Shown piece after piece: positions 1-5,228 of a DNA stretch of 5,228 nt (the stretch's first letter is position 1; every line of letters begins with the position of its first letter). The DNA lies in contig JAJZKJ010000204.1 in assembly GCA_021804195.1 (NCBI GenBank), positions 1 through 5,228 on the forward strand, read 5' to 3'. The stretch is from Acidobacteriota bacterium (GTDB lineage: Bacteria > Planctomycetota > Phycisphaerae > WQYP01 > JAJZKJ01). Under the pieces are notes generated by a model. The model did not search any database and had not been told where the DNA came from. It saw only the letters and a program-made list of their open reading frames with translations. The translations under genes were made by a program, and so were the position numbers.

Positions 1-51
1 GATGGCGCAGCTGAAAACGGTTATCGGCCTTCTTTAACGGGGCATAGGTAA
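1..51 (+). other. Possible 3' tail of an upstream gene, frame unresolved
   Basis: Two plus-strand frames are open from the left edge. One, in the frame starting at base 2, ends at TAA 35-37 with residues MAQLKTVIGLL at its end. The other, in the frame starting at base 1, ends at TAA 49-51 with residues ENGYRPSLTGHR at its end. The third frame closes at once. Either could be the C-terminus of a gene that starts outside the window, or neither may be coding. The piece is too short to identify a family or choose a frame. Confidence 0.2.
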
Positions 52-88
52 GAACCGGGATAATGTTGACATGTTGCTCGTCTAAATT

Positions 89-92
89 AGGG
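89..92 (+). promoter_or_regulatory. Ribosome binding site AGGG that selects the ATG at 101
   Basis: AGGG at 89-92 lies 8 bases before ATG 101, a normal Shine-Dalgarno distance. The in-frame GTG at 92 overlaps this motif and has no ribosome binding site of its own. The second ATG at 104 is 11 bases away and is the next best start. The match to the consensus is only four bases, so this is a moderate call. Confidence 0.4.
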
Positions 93-100
93 TGCTCGGG

Positions 101-2449
101 ATGATGCCGACAAAAGGGTGTAACAGGCGTTGGCTCACAACGTGTATTTTGGTGGGCGCGTCGGTGCTGGGAACCGGCAAAATGGCAGTTGCAGCCGGCG
201 GTGGACGAACACGTCTGGCCGATCAACTGATTGATGACGCACGGAATATTGGACGTAACACCACCATCGCGCCGCAGCGGGCGGCCACAATTGCCCAATA
301 CCTGCTGGGGATGGCGGTCCGACTGAATCCAAAGTCGGCCACCGGCTACCGGCTGCTGGCCGAGGCGGCACAATCGATAGATAAGCCCGCACTGCGTGTC
401 AAGGCCCTTTTAACGCTCTGTAAACTTGATCCCAATGATCTGGCCGCACAGTTAAAACTGCTCGATGCGCTGGCGGGGGCCAAACAGACCGTAGATGGCC
501 GAATTTCCATTTATAAAACGGCATTTAAAACACACGGCGGGAGTAAACAGCTAGGCAGCATGATTGCGCTGCGGCTCGGCGAACTGTACATGGTTGAGGC
601 ACGGAAGAATAAAGCTGCCGCCTATTTCATCAAGGCGGTTGAGCTTGACAATGCCAACGTCAATGCGTGGGATTTGATTCTGGCCGGGCTGACCAAAACT
701 CATGCCCAGCCCGTGCAGCGAATGTATATCATCACCAAGGCGCTGGAATGCGATCCTTACCAGCCGGCACTTTTAAAGTCCGGGGCGAGGATACTCGCAT
801 CGAATCGTCTTTATGCGATGGCAGCGGCGTGGGCCAACCAAAGTATTCAGCAGTTTCAACGCGCGCGGGAAAAATTGAGCCCGGGCTTTGCGGGAGATTT
901 GGCGGCGTTTTGGCAGATGGGGGGAAAATCGCAGGAAGCCCACGCCTACCTGAGCGAGCTCACTGCACTGCGCCATCCCACCGCCGGCACACTTTCCCTG
1001 GCACTGGCCGCCATTTGCAAAGGTCACACAGCCAGCGGCAATCTGTCAGGGCTGCTGCTGAAACGGCTCGAAGCACGCATCAGAAAAGCCATCAAGGGGA
1101 ACCATTCGCCGGAACTAAAGGCGGATTTGCTCTGGCTCAAAGTGCTGTACGCACCTAAGCTGCCGCCGGACATCAATGCACAGGTTGCGGGACTTGAAAA
1201 ACTGCTTGGCGGTAAAAGCCCCGTGTACCTGCGGATTCACGGTTGGCAACTGATGCGCGAACTTTACACCGGTGCGGCACTGGCAAAATTCAAAGCCGCT
1301 AAAACCGATCCCTACGCCCAAATCGGCTTGGCGCGTCTTTTGGCGCAAAGCGGACATCTGCACCATGCCGCCCGATTATTGGATACCCTTTGGGTTAAGG
1401 CCCCCACTACCCTCATCGCACTGCAAACCTATAACGAAGCCCGTCATCTGGACATCAAATTGCAGCCGCCGGCGGGTGCGGCAAAAATTGCCAAACTTGC
1501 CAGCGCCTACCCGAAGGAGATGCTCCACGTACTGGCACATCCTGAACGTGTGCTTTTGGAATCGGTTCATCTTATTCATCGCACCAGCCATTCGGGTGAG
1601 CCGATGTATGCCCGTGTCGATTACTACAATGCGTCTCCGTTCACGCTGGCGGTGGGGCCGACATCCGCCATTACGACCAACGTGGCGATGGTGGCAAGGC
1701 TGGAGGGGCTGACCGATCAGAATCTCGGTACATATGCCGTCGATTCAAACCCGCAGATATTCAGTTTGGATTCCAACGCCACGCTTGAGGTGCGGTACCG
1801 GTTGGATCAGGGGCTGCTGCGGGCGATTTTGCAGCAGCACCCCATGTCGATGCTTGGGGGCCGAATTGAATTTATCACCAATCCGATCATCGAGCACAAT
1901 AAGGTATTCCCGGGGCTTGGTGGTCAGGCGCTTTCGGCCGGTTATTTCAACGTCAATGGATTGCCACCCGATATGCCGTCAAATTTGACGATGCTGGCCG
2001 AGAAGTTGCCCTCATTTTCAACCGCCAATCGCATGCTGGCTGCGGGCATTTTGGTTAACCATCTACCCGCATTGATCAAGGCAGCCCATGCTACGGCTAC
2101 CGGCCATCACAAGGCCGCGCAGTCCATGGCGCTGATAGAAAAGACGCTGCAACAGGTAATCAACGACTCGGATGATGTGGATATCCAGGCTTGGGTGCTG
2201 CGGCTTGCACCGCTTAAAGGCCTGCCGCAAAAGCTTTCAGATGGGCTGGCTGCCTTAGTCCATTCGCCCTCCAAACGTGTGCGGGTTTTTGCCTATCTGC
2301 GGCTTTATGATTCGGCAAGCCACGGCAGTGCGGGCACGGCCGCGGCCCATGCATTGACGATGGCGGCCCATACGGAAAGCAGTCGGCTTCTGAAACACCT
2401 GGCGCTGGCCCTCGCCAAGCAGGCAGATATTATTGCCAAAGCCAAATAA
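101..2449 (+). CDS. Exported TPR-like helical-repeat protein of unknown function
   Basis: This is an intact gene of 782 codons starting at ATG 101; GTG 92 and ATG 104 are alternative starts. The N-terminus is a Sec-type signal peptide: basic residues K5, R9 and R10, a hydrophobic core at about 11-26, and a likely cleavage near AVA-A at 29-32, so the protein should act outside the cytoplasm. Residues about 50-430 are almost all amphipathic helix pairs rich in Ala and Leu with TPR-like spacing. Examples are the helices before LNP (about 76), LDP (about 110), ELDNANVNAW (about 181-190) and ECDPYQPALL (about 216-225). Residues about 480-600 change character to short polar and hydrophobic strands (YARVDYYNASPFTLAVGP near 503-520), suggesting a beta-rich domain. 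The last 150 residues are helical again. TPR proteins scaffold partners, but no catalytic motif or partner is visible. The gene stands alone on this strand and converges with the minus-strand cluster. I do not recognise a named family. Coding status is very secure; function is unknown. Confidence 0.93.
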   Translation: MMPTKGCNRRWLTTCILVGASVLGTGKMAVAAGGGRTRLADQLIDDARNIGRNTTIAPQRAATIAQYLLGMAVRLNPKSATGYRLLAEAAQSIDKPALRVKALLTLCKLDPNDLAAQLKLLDALAGAKQTVDGRISIYKTAFKTHGGSKQLGSMIALRLGELYMVEARKNKAAAYFIKAVELDNANVNAWDLILAGLTKTHAQPVQRMYIITKALECDPYQPALLKSGARILASNRLYAMAAAWANQSIQQFQRAREKLSPGFAGDLAAFWQMGGKSQEAHAYLSELTALRHPTAGTLSLALAAICKGHTASGNLSGLLLKRLEARIRKAIKGNHSPELKADLLWLKVLYAPKLPPDINAQVAGLEKLLGGKSPVYLRIHGWQLMRELYTGAALAKFKAAKTDPYAQIGLARLLAQSGHLHHAARLLDTLWVKAPTTLIALQTYNEARHLDIKLQPPAGAAKIAKLASAYPKEMLHVLAHPERVLLESVHLIHRTSHSGEPMYARVDYYNASPFTLAVGPTSAITTNVAMVARLEGLTDQNLGTYAVDSNPQIFSLDSNATLEVRYRLDQGLLRAILQQHPMSMLGGRIEFITNPIIEHNKVFPGLGGQALSAGYFNVNGLPPDMPSNLTMLAEKLPSFSTANRMLAAGILVNHLPALIKAAHATATGHHKAAQSMALIEKTLQQVINDSDDVDIQAWVLRLAPLKGLPQKLSDGLAALVHSPSKRVRVFAYLRLYDSASHGSAGTAAAHALTMAAHTESSRLLKHLALALAKQADIIAKAK

Positions 2450-2518
2450 ATCCGCGGTACGGTAGATGGCCTCGACTCGGTAGCCGTTCAATCGGTGGGG
2501 GGCCTGCCTGCATGCGTG

Positions 2519-2545
2519 AAAGAAAAATTGCGGGAGTCAATCCCG
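2519..2545 (-). terminator. Possible intrinsic terminator overlapping the stop codon of the FtsB-like gene
   Basis: Read on the minus strand, CGGGA (2545-2541), a five-base loop TTGAC and TCCCG (2535-2531) form a five-pair GC-rich stem. It is followed after CAA by TTTTTCTTT (2527-2519). The TGA stop of the FtsB-like gene (2539-2537) sits in the loop. The stem is short for a Rho-independent terminator, but its place at the end of the minus-strand cluster, facing a convergent gene, fits that role. No comparable hairpin plus T-run was seen for the plus-strand gene. Confidence 0.4.
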
Positions 2546-3043
2546 GCGGCGGACATCAACTAAAAAGGCAAACGCCAAGCCCATCAATGCCGCTATGACC
2601 ATTGGAATTCGCAATGGCCGGTAAAGCGCTACACCGTCATACCAGGGCAACGGGGGAACGGGGCGTGGGGGCACGCGTTTGAGCGCGCGGGCTATGAGGC
2701 TTTGCACATCGCGCGGAGCGGTCATGCCCGCAAGCGGCAGAACCTTTTCGCCGGGCGTGATAATATCCATCTGGCGGGCGGCCAGACGCTGCATCATGCG
2801 TTTGTCATGTTCGACCAAGGTAATAAATTGCTTTTGGATGGCAATTTTTTCCTTCATCAATGCCAGCGTAGCCCGGAGGGAATGCTCCCGCTGGCGGACC
2901 TGCCGCAAAGATTGAGCCGCCGGTGCCAGCACCACCAGCGCAATAATCGCCAAGGAAATAAGTAATACCACCCAGCTTATGATGCCGGCACCGAATATCA
3001 CCGGCAGAGCGAATATACGGGGAACGGTTTTTGTTCGACGCAT
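2537..3043 (-). CDS. FtsB/DivIC-like septum formation initiator family protein with an extra C-terminal membrane helix
   Basis: The gene encodes 168 residues. The start is ATG 3043, preceded on the minus strand by AAGGA about 9 bases upstream. Residues about 10-40 form a long membrane helix. Residues about 42-76 are charged and heptad-like (QSLRQVRQREHSLRATLALM, then KEKIAIQKQ), consistent with a coiled coil. Residues 79-100 read HDKRMMQRLAARQMDIITPGEK, which resembles the conserved end of FtsB/DivIC proteins: a helix with LAR, then a PGE turn after the coiled coil. Those proteins form a divisome subcomplex with FtsL-type partners. Unlike classic FtsB (about 100 residues, one helix), this protein continues through a proline-rich segment (125-133) to a second hydrophobic helix at about 145-163, followed by a basic end (RRR). 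A two-helix topology would put the coiled coil outside with both ends in the cytoplasm. It is the last gene of the minus-strand cluster. The family call rests on pattern only; another membrane coiled-coil protein is possible. Confidence 0.7.
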   Translation of the reverse strand: MRRTKTVPRIFALPVIFGAGIISWVVLLISLAIIALVVLAPAAQSLRQVRQREHSLRATLALMKEKIAIQKQFITLVEHDKRMMQRLAARQMDIITPGEKVLPLAGMTAPRDVQSLIARALKRVPPRPVPPLPWYDGVALYRPLRIPMVIAALMGLAFAFLVDVRRRD

Positions 3044-3628
3044 CAGGCGCCATCCTTTGCGCTTGGACAGGCTCCCAGGTCAATCTCCGGCGTCCATTAC
3101 GCCAGCCGTCCACAGATGTAATTGTCCGACAGCATGGCGATTACCGCAAGCAAACCATCGTGAGCGCCGGTAAATGGAGATGTGGCAATTTTTTCAGGCG
3201 GAGTTGAAATCGCCCCAAGACAGACAATCGGCAGCGCTTCCCGGGACCTTCCCGCTACGCCCAAGCGTGCGGACAGCCGCGCCCCAAGGGGGGCACGGAA
3301 TAAATGTCTGCGCCCGGATATTGGAAGGCAAGCTGGCCGACGCCGCTGTAAATGTTTTTCACCTGATTGGCGATGGTGGTGCCGGCCGTATCAGCTTTCG
3401 GCCGGATTATTTTTTCATTAACGGCGGCCATTATACCGACCATAATAATTCGGATTTGTTCACGGAATATAGCAATGCGGACGGCACATTGGCGGATTAT
3501 TCCCGTCGGCCGCGTTCCGCCCAAGGTGGCCGCAATTGCCGCTCCCCGCGGAAAACCGCGCCTGCTCGGCGTTTGGCGCGACTCTTTGGCTGTCCACCCG
3601 GCCCAATTATTCCCTCCGCTGCGGGTGC
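3044..3628 (-). other. Stretch of 585 bases of uncertain coding status; possible frame-broken gene
   Basis: No single convincing gene fills this gap between two same-strand genes. One minus-strand frame stays open from inside the upstream gene to TAG 3257-3255. Its last part reads plausibly as protein (IIMVGIMAAVNEKIIRPKAD, then NQVKNIYSGVGQLAFQYPG and ADIYSVPPLG), but no start codon with a ribosome binding site leads it. Downstream, a different frame reads AISTPPEKIATSPFTGAHDG, then LLAVIAMLSDNYICGRLA, and ends at TAA 3099-3097, which is 53 bases before the FtsB-like start. A run of six Cs (minus strand, 3293-3288) lies where the two frames could be joined by one added base. This may be a frameshifted or decaying gene, an assembly indel or non-coding DNA. 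No tRNA or known structured RNA was recognised here. Confidence 0.3.
3460..3606 (-). CDS. Very uncertain small ORF with a TTG start and good ribosome binding site
   Basis: TTG 3606-3604 is preceded by GGAGG (3617-3613) at a spacing of six bases and lies 22 bases after the stop of the four-helix membrane protein. It would encode 48 residues, ending at TGA 3462-3460. The product is Gly, Asn and Arg rich with three cysteines (C24, C41, C45) and no membrane helix or recognised motif. The spacing is what one expects of a following operon gene, but the composition is not persuasive. The GGAGG may instead belong to a frame-broken gene across the same stretch. Confidence 0.15.
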   Translation of the reverse strand: MGRVDSQRVAPNAEQARFSAGSGNCGHLGRNAADGNNPPMCRPHCYIP

Positions 3629-4408
3629 TTACTGCTCGCGAGCCGTTCTCGCTTCCTGCGGCATTTCCGACGCTCCGCGGCCCCACTGGAAAATAATCAT
3701 CGCGAGGAGGGCCAGCGTTGAGCCGCCCGCACCCGTCAACATGGGCAGCGGCAGCAGCGCTGGCTCCAAGTTGCCGGCGGATATGGTGTAAACAGCGATC
3801 GCCGCCGCGCCCAAGGTGCCGAGCGCCAAGCCAGCAAGCGCGATGTGGCCGACCAAGCCAAATCTCAGTTGTACGCGCGCCATGCCGAGGCGGTTCGCTG
3901 GCAAATCTTCTATTTCGACCATGCGGCCGGCGGACTTATCGCGCACTGCCCTGCCAAGCACCAAAGCAAGCACCAGCGAAACAAAACACACGGCCGCCCC
4001 CAATATCAGAAGCCACGCGCGCGCCTCCGCCAGCCACCTCCACCGTCCCCATAACCACACTACCCTGACCGCGCTTCCCGGCCTTAGAAGCCGGACCCCC
4101 GAAAGGCTGCGCGTAACCCCGCGGGCACCGAGATGAAACCAGCCGACCGGAACGCGGGCGCGCCCAACCTCCGGCGGCCCAAGAACATCGACCGAATCTA
4201 TTTTGAGCAGCGGCCACTCGAGCGTGTACCCATGCTGGCGGATGACCCGGCAGGGCATGATCCGCTTCGGGAGACCGCCACCAAGCGACTTCACGTTGGT
4301 CGCGTTGAGGCCAAGGCCGCCCAGGAGAAACAGAACCCAAAATCCATAGGCCGCAATCGCCCAAGTGCCGCGCCGAACTCCGTGCTCGCTCCGGTTTTCC
4401 TTGCTCAT
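3629..4408 (-). CDS. Four-helix membrane protein with an extracytoplasmic domain, unknown function
   Basis: The gene encodes 259 residues from ATG 4408. GGAGG (4417-4413) lies four bases upstream, which favours this start over the longer frame beginning at 4546. Hydrophobic segments are at about 15-34, 130-152, 184-208 and 218-241. Between the first two is a segment of about 95 residues with alternating hydrophobic and polar stretches (TLEWPLLKIDSVDVLGPPEV near 62-81), which is probably folded on one side of the membrane. It ends in an unusual tryptophan cluster (WLWGRWRW, 118-125) just before helix 2. A charged loop (153-183) separates helices 2 and 3, and the tail is charged. If the N-terminus is cytoplasmic, the 35-129 domain is extracytoplasmic and both the 153-183 loop and the C-terminus are cytoplasmic. 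It follows the three-helix gene by 49 bases, so co-transcription is likely. No family is recognised. Confidence 0.8.
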   Translation of the reverse strand: MSKENRSEHGVRRGTWAIAAYGFWVLFLLGGLGLNATNVKSLGGGLPKRIMPCRVIRQHGYTLEWPLLKIDSVDVLGPPEVGRARVPVGWFHLGARGVTRSLSGVRLLRPGSAVRVVWLWGRWRWLAEARAWLLILGAAVCFVSLVLALVLGRAVRDKSAGRMVEIEDLPANRLGMARVQLRFGLVGHIALAGLALGTLGAAAIAVYTISAGNLEPALLPLPMLTGAGGSTLALLAMIIFQWGRGASEMPQEARTAREQ

Positions 4409-4412
4409 TGGG

Positions 4413-4417
4413 CCTCC
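4413..4417 (-). promoter_or_regulatory. Shine-Dalgarno GGAGG for the four-helix membrane protein
   Basis: GGAGG on the minus strand lies four bases before ATG 4408. It decides the start: the reading frame is open 46 codons further upstream to 4546, but that extension would overlap the preceding gene by 89 bases. Confidence 0.65.
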
Positions 4418-4457
4418 GTATTTCCATCTGGATGCGGCGCTTAACGCGACGGGGTAC

Positions 4458-4835
4458 CTAAATATCGCTGCCATAAAGCCCGCTGCCAATGCACCACGCT
4501 GGTGCCGCCATCTGAAAGAATCCCCATGCCAAAACCGCGAGGGCAACCAGATGCCAAAGTATCCATAGGACGGCTATCGTCCGCTCGCGCGCACCCTCGG
4601 CCGCTGCCAGCCGTCGGGCCGGTTCAATGATGCCGCCCGGCGCGAGAAGCGCTGCACCGGCGACAAGGGCCGCCGCCACACAAAGCGATCTCTGCATGAG
4701 ACCCGAGGGGTTCACGCCGTCACCCCCGAGCACAACCCTGCCGAAGACGACGTATAAAAGGATGCCAATCCATTCAGCGAGAACCCGCGCTTGGCTGGTA
4801 CCCAACCGGCGCATAGGTAGATAAATCGTCCACAC
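4458..4835 (-). CDS. Small three-helix membrane protein, unknown function
   Basis: The gene encodes 125 residues from GTG 4835, chosen because a strong GGAGGT lies six bases upstream. A later in-frame ATG (codon 8) and an earlier GTG at 4901 lack such support. Hydrophobic segments are at about 18-36 (VLAEWIGILLYVVFGRVVL), 50-70 (SLCVAAALVAGAALLAPGGI) and 86-111 (TIAVLWILWHLVALAVLAWG onward). A basic and acidic loop (71-85) lies between helices 2 and 3. The consistent hydrophobic blocks in this frame, against the mixed composition of the overlapping lipoprotein frame, argue that this is the real frame over 4458-4835. It ends 49 bases before the four-helix gene. As sequenced, the upstream lipoprotein frame overlaps its first 124 bases, which is unusual. 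A single added G in the tract at 4899-4892 would fuse the two genes. No family is recognised. Confidence 0.7.
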   Translation of the reverse strand: MWTIYLPMRRLGTSQARVLAEWIGILLYVVFGRVVLGGDGVNPSGLMQRSLCVAAALVAGAALLAPGGIIEPARRLAAAEGARERTIAVLWILWHLVALAVLAWGFFQMAAPAWCIGSGLYGSDI

Positions 4836-5155
4836 GGGATGACCTCCATTTTCACGGATGCACCGAGATGGGTTCGCCGAGAGGCTGCAAGCCCCCCCCA
4901 CGAGGACCAGAACCAGCCCTCGTCGAATATATTTACAGCCGCCGTGTACCCGCCGAACTTACCGCCGGGCGCGACGTTGAGCCGCCATTCCGTGCCACCG
5001 GGCTGGGACGTGAGAATAGAGGCCGGAGCCCCGTTTGCGCCAACGTACCTTATGGGTTCCGGTTGGGTGGGGTTTTGCGGGGCGGCGCTACTGCACGCGT
5101 AGAGCGCCATGAGCGCTATGCCGTAAGCGGTGTAGCGTGCCGGTGCAACCAGCAT
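4712..5155 (-). CDS. Putative lipoprotein, 3' part probably in the wrong frame after a G tract
   Basis: From ATG 5155 the first residues are MLVAPARYTAYGIALMALYA followed by C21. This is a basic n-region, a short hydrophobic core and a lipobox-like LYAC, so signal peptidase II cleavage before C21 and lipid anchoring are expected. A Pro-rich linker (24-34) follows, then a small polar domain with an aromatic patch (EWRLNVAPGGKFGGY, then DEGWFWSSWGG, to residue 88). At W86-G88 the gene runs through eight Gs (4899-4892). As sequenced, the frame continues to TGA 4714-4712 (147 residues), but it overlaps the three-helix gene by 124 bases with less convincing composition. With seven Gs it would end LQPLGEPISVHP at TGA 4854-4852 (100 residues). 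The frame is also open to the right edge, with TTG 5191 (GGAG five bases before it) as another possible start, and ATG 5155 has no clear ribosome binding site. The gene could therefore be longer and partial. Confidence 0.5.
   Translation of the reverse strand: MLVAPARYTAYGIALMALYACSSAAPQNPTQPEPIRYVGANGAPASILTSQPGGTEWRLNVAPGGKFGGYTAAVNIFDEGWFWSSWGGLAASRRTHLGASVKMEVIPCGRFIYLCAGWVPAKRGFSLNGLASFYTSSSAGLCSGVTA
4842..4847 (-). promoter_or_regulatory. Shine-Dalgarno GGAGGT selecting a GTG start
   Basis: GGAGGT on the minus strand is followed by six bases (CATCCC) and then GTG 4835. It is the best ribosome binding site seen in the window and is the main reason to treat the three-helix protein as a separate gene. 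It lies just after a TGA (4854-4852) that would end the lipoprotein gene if the G tract were one base shorter. Confidence 0.65.
4892..4899 (-). repeat. Homopolymer tract of eight Gs inside the lipoprotein gene
   Basis: The plus strand has eight consecutive Cs, so the minus-strand coding sequence reads T, eight Gs, C. Its length decides the product: eight keeps the long overlapping frame, seven gives a neat stop before the next gene, and nine fuses to the next gene. Such tracts are prone to sequencing error and to replication slippage. Confidence 0.9.
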
Positions 5156-5228
5156 CGATCTGAATTTGTTGCCGGGGACCAGGTAGCCCAATGCTGCTCC
5201 GTGCCCGAAATAGTAGAAGGCGTAGAGT

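Noticed and set aside
66..88. TTGACA at 66-71 as a -35 box for the first gene
   Set aside because: The only A/T-rich hexamer downstream (TAAATT, 83-88) is 11 bases away, too close for a normal sigma-70 promoter, and a start point there would leave almost no leader.
2450..2518. Terminator for the plus-strand gene in the convergent gap
   Set aside because: I found GC-rich words but no stem of useful length followed by a T-run on the plus strand.
3185..3194. T6 run on the plus strand as a terminator; the string TGGCAATTTTTTC also occurs near 2840
   Set aside because: There is no stable stem before either run. The second copy lies within the FtsB-like gene, so the shared 13 bases look like chance.
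3181..3260. Possible SRP-type RNA because of a GGTCCCGGGAAGCGCTGCC string on the minus strand
   Set aside because: The conserved loop order of the SRP RNA tip is not present, and I could not pair flanking arms into a long hairpin.
3255..3450. Resemblance to a type IV prepilin or pseudopilin (IIMVGIMAAVNEKI followed by a helical stretch and YPG)
   Set aside because: There is no GFTLIE-like cleavage motif, the hydrophobic stretch is too short, and no start codon sits in the right place. The resemblance is not specific.
3174..3791. Open plus-strand frame of about 205 codons
   Set aside because: It overlaps the end of the well-supported four-helix gene on the other strand, has no ribosome binding site before its ATG, and its C-terminal half has shadow-like Arg, Pro and Ser composition.
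4409..4546. Longer start at 4546 for the four-helix protein
   Set aside because: It would overlap the preceding gene by 89 bases, while ATG 4408 has GGAGG at a usable spacing.
4836..4901. Start at GTG 4901 for the three-helix protein
   Set aside because: It lies beside the G tract without a ribosome binding site, and GTG 4835 has a strong GGAGGT six bases upstream.

Overview
The window looks like a bacterial chromosome segment. It has Shine-Dalgarno-led genes, a Sec-type signal peptide and multi-pass membrane proteins. GC content is moderately high, and by eye it is higher in the right third than in the left half. The large exported TPR-type protein beside uncharacterised membrane proteins recalls planctomycete-like genomes, but no marker gene fixes the taxon, so this is a weak inference. 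I see no RNA gene, insertion sequence, CRISPR array or phage gene.

Layout. Positions 1-100 hold the unresolved tail of an upstream gene and the leader of the first gene. Positions 101-2449 (+) carry one intact gene of about 782 codons for an exported helical-repeat protein. It has TPR-like repeats, a probable beta-rich middle and a helical C-terminus. A convergent gap of 87 bases (2450-2536) follows. Everything to its right that is supportable lies on the minus strand and reads towards the gap: a lipoprotein-like gene (from about 5155), a small three-helix membrane protein (4835-4458), a four-helix membrane protein (4408-3629), about 585 bases of uncertain coding status (3628-3044), and a gene for an FtsB/DivIC-like membrane coiled-coil protein (3043-2537). 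A possible intrinsic terminator overlaps the stop codon of that last gene.

How the genes may work together. The minus-strand genes share direction and short gaps. All are predicted to be membrane or envelope proteins, so an envelope-related operon is a reasonable inference. Only the FtsB-like protein has a recognisable family signature (one helix, coiled coil, then a PGE-type motif), and it suggests cell-division or septum work. The others have no function I can assign.

The most notable sequence-level signal is an 8-G tract (minus strand, 4899-4892) in the lipoprotein gene. As sequenced, the lipoprotein frame runs 124 bases into the next gene. With 7 Gs it would end 16 bases before that gene's start, and with 9 Gs the two genes would fuse. 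A 6-C tract in the 3044-3628 stretch has a similar frame-breaking position. These may be sequencing or assembly indels, real mutations or slippage sites, and the sequence alone cannot decide.
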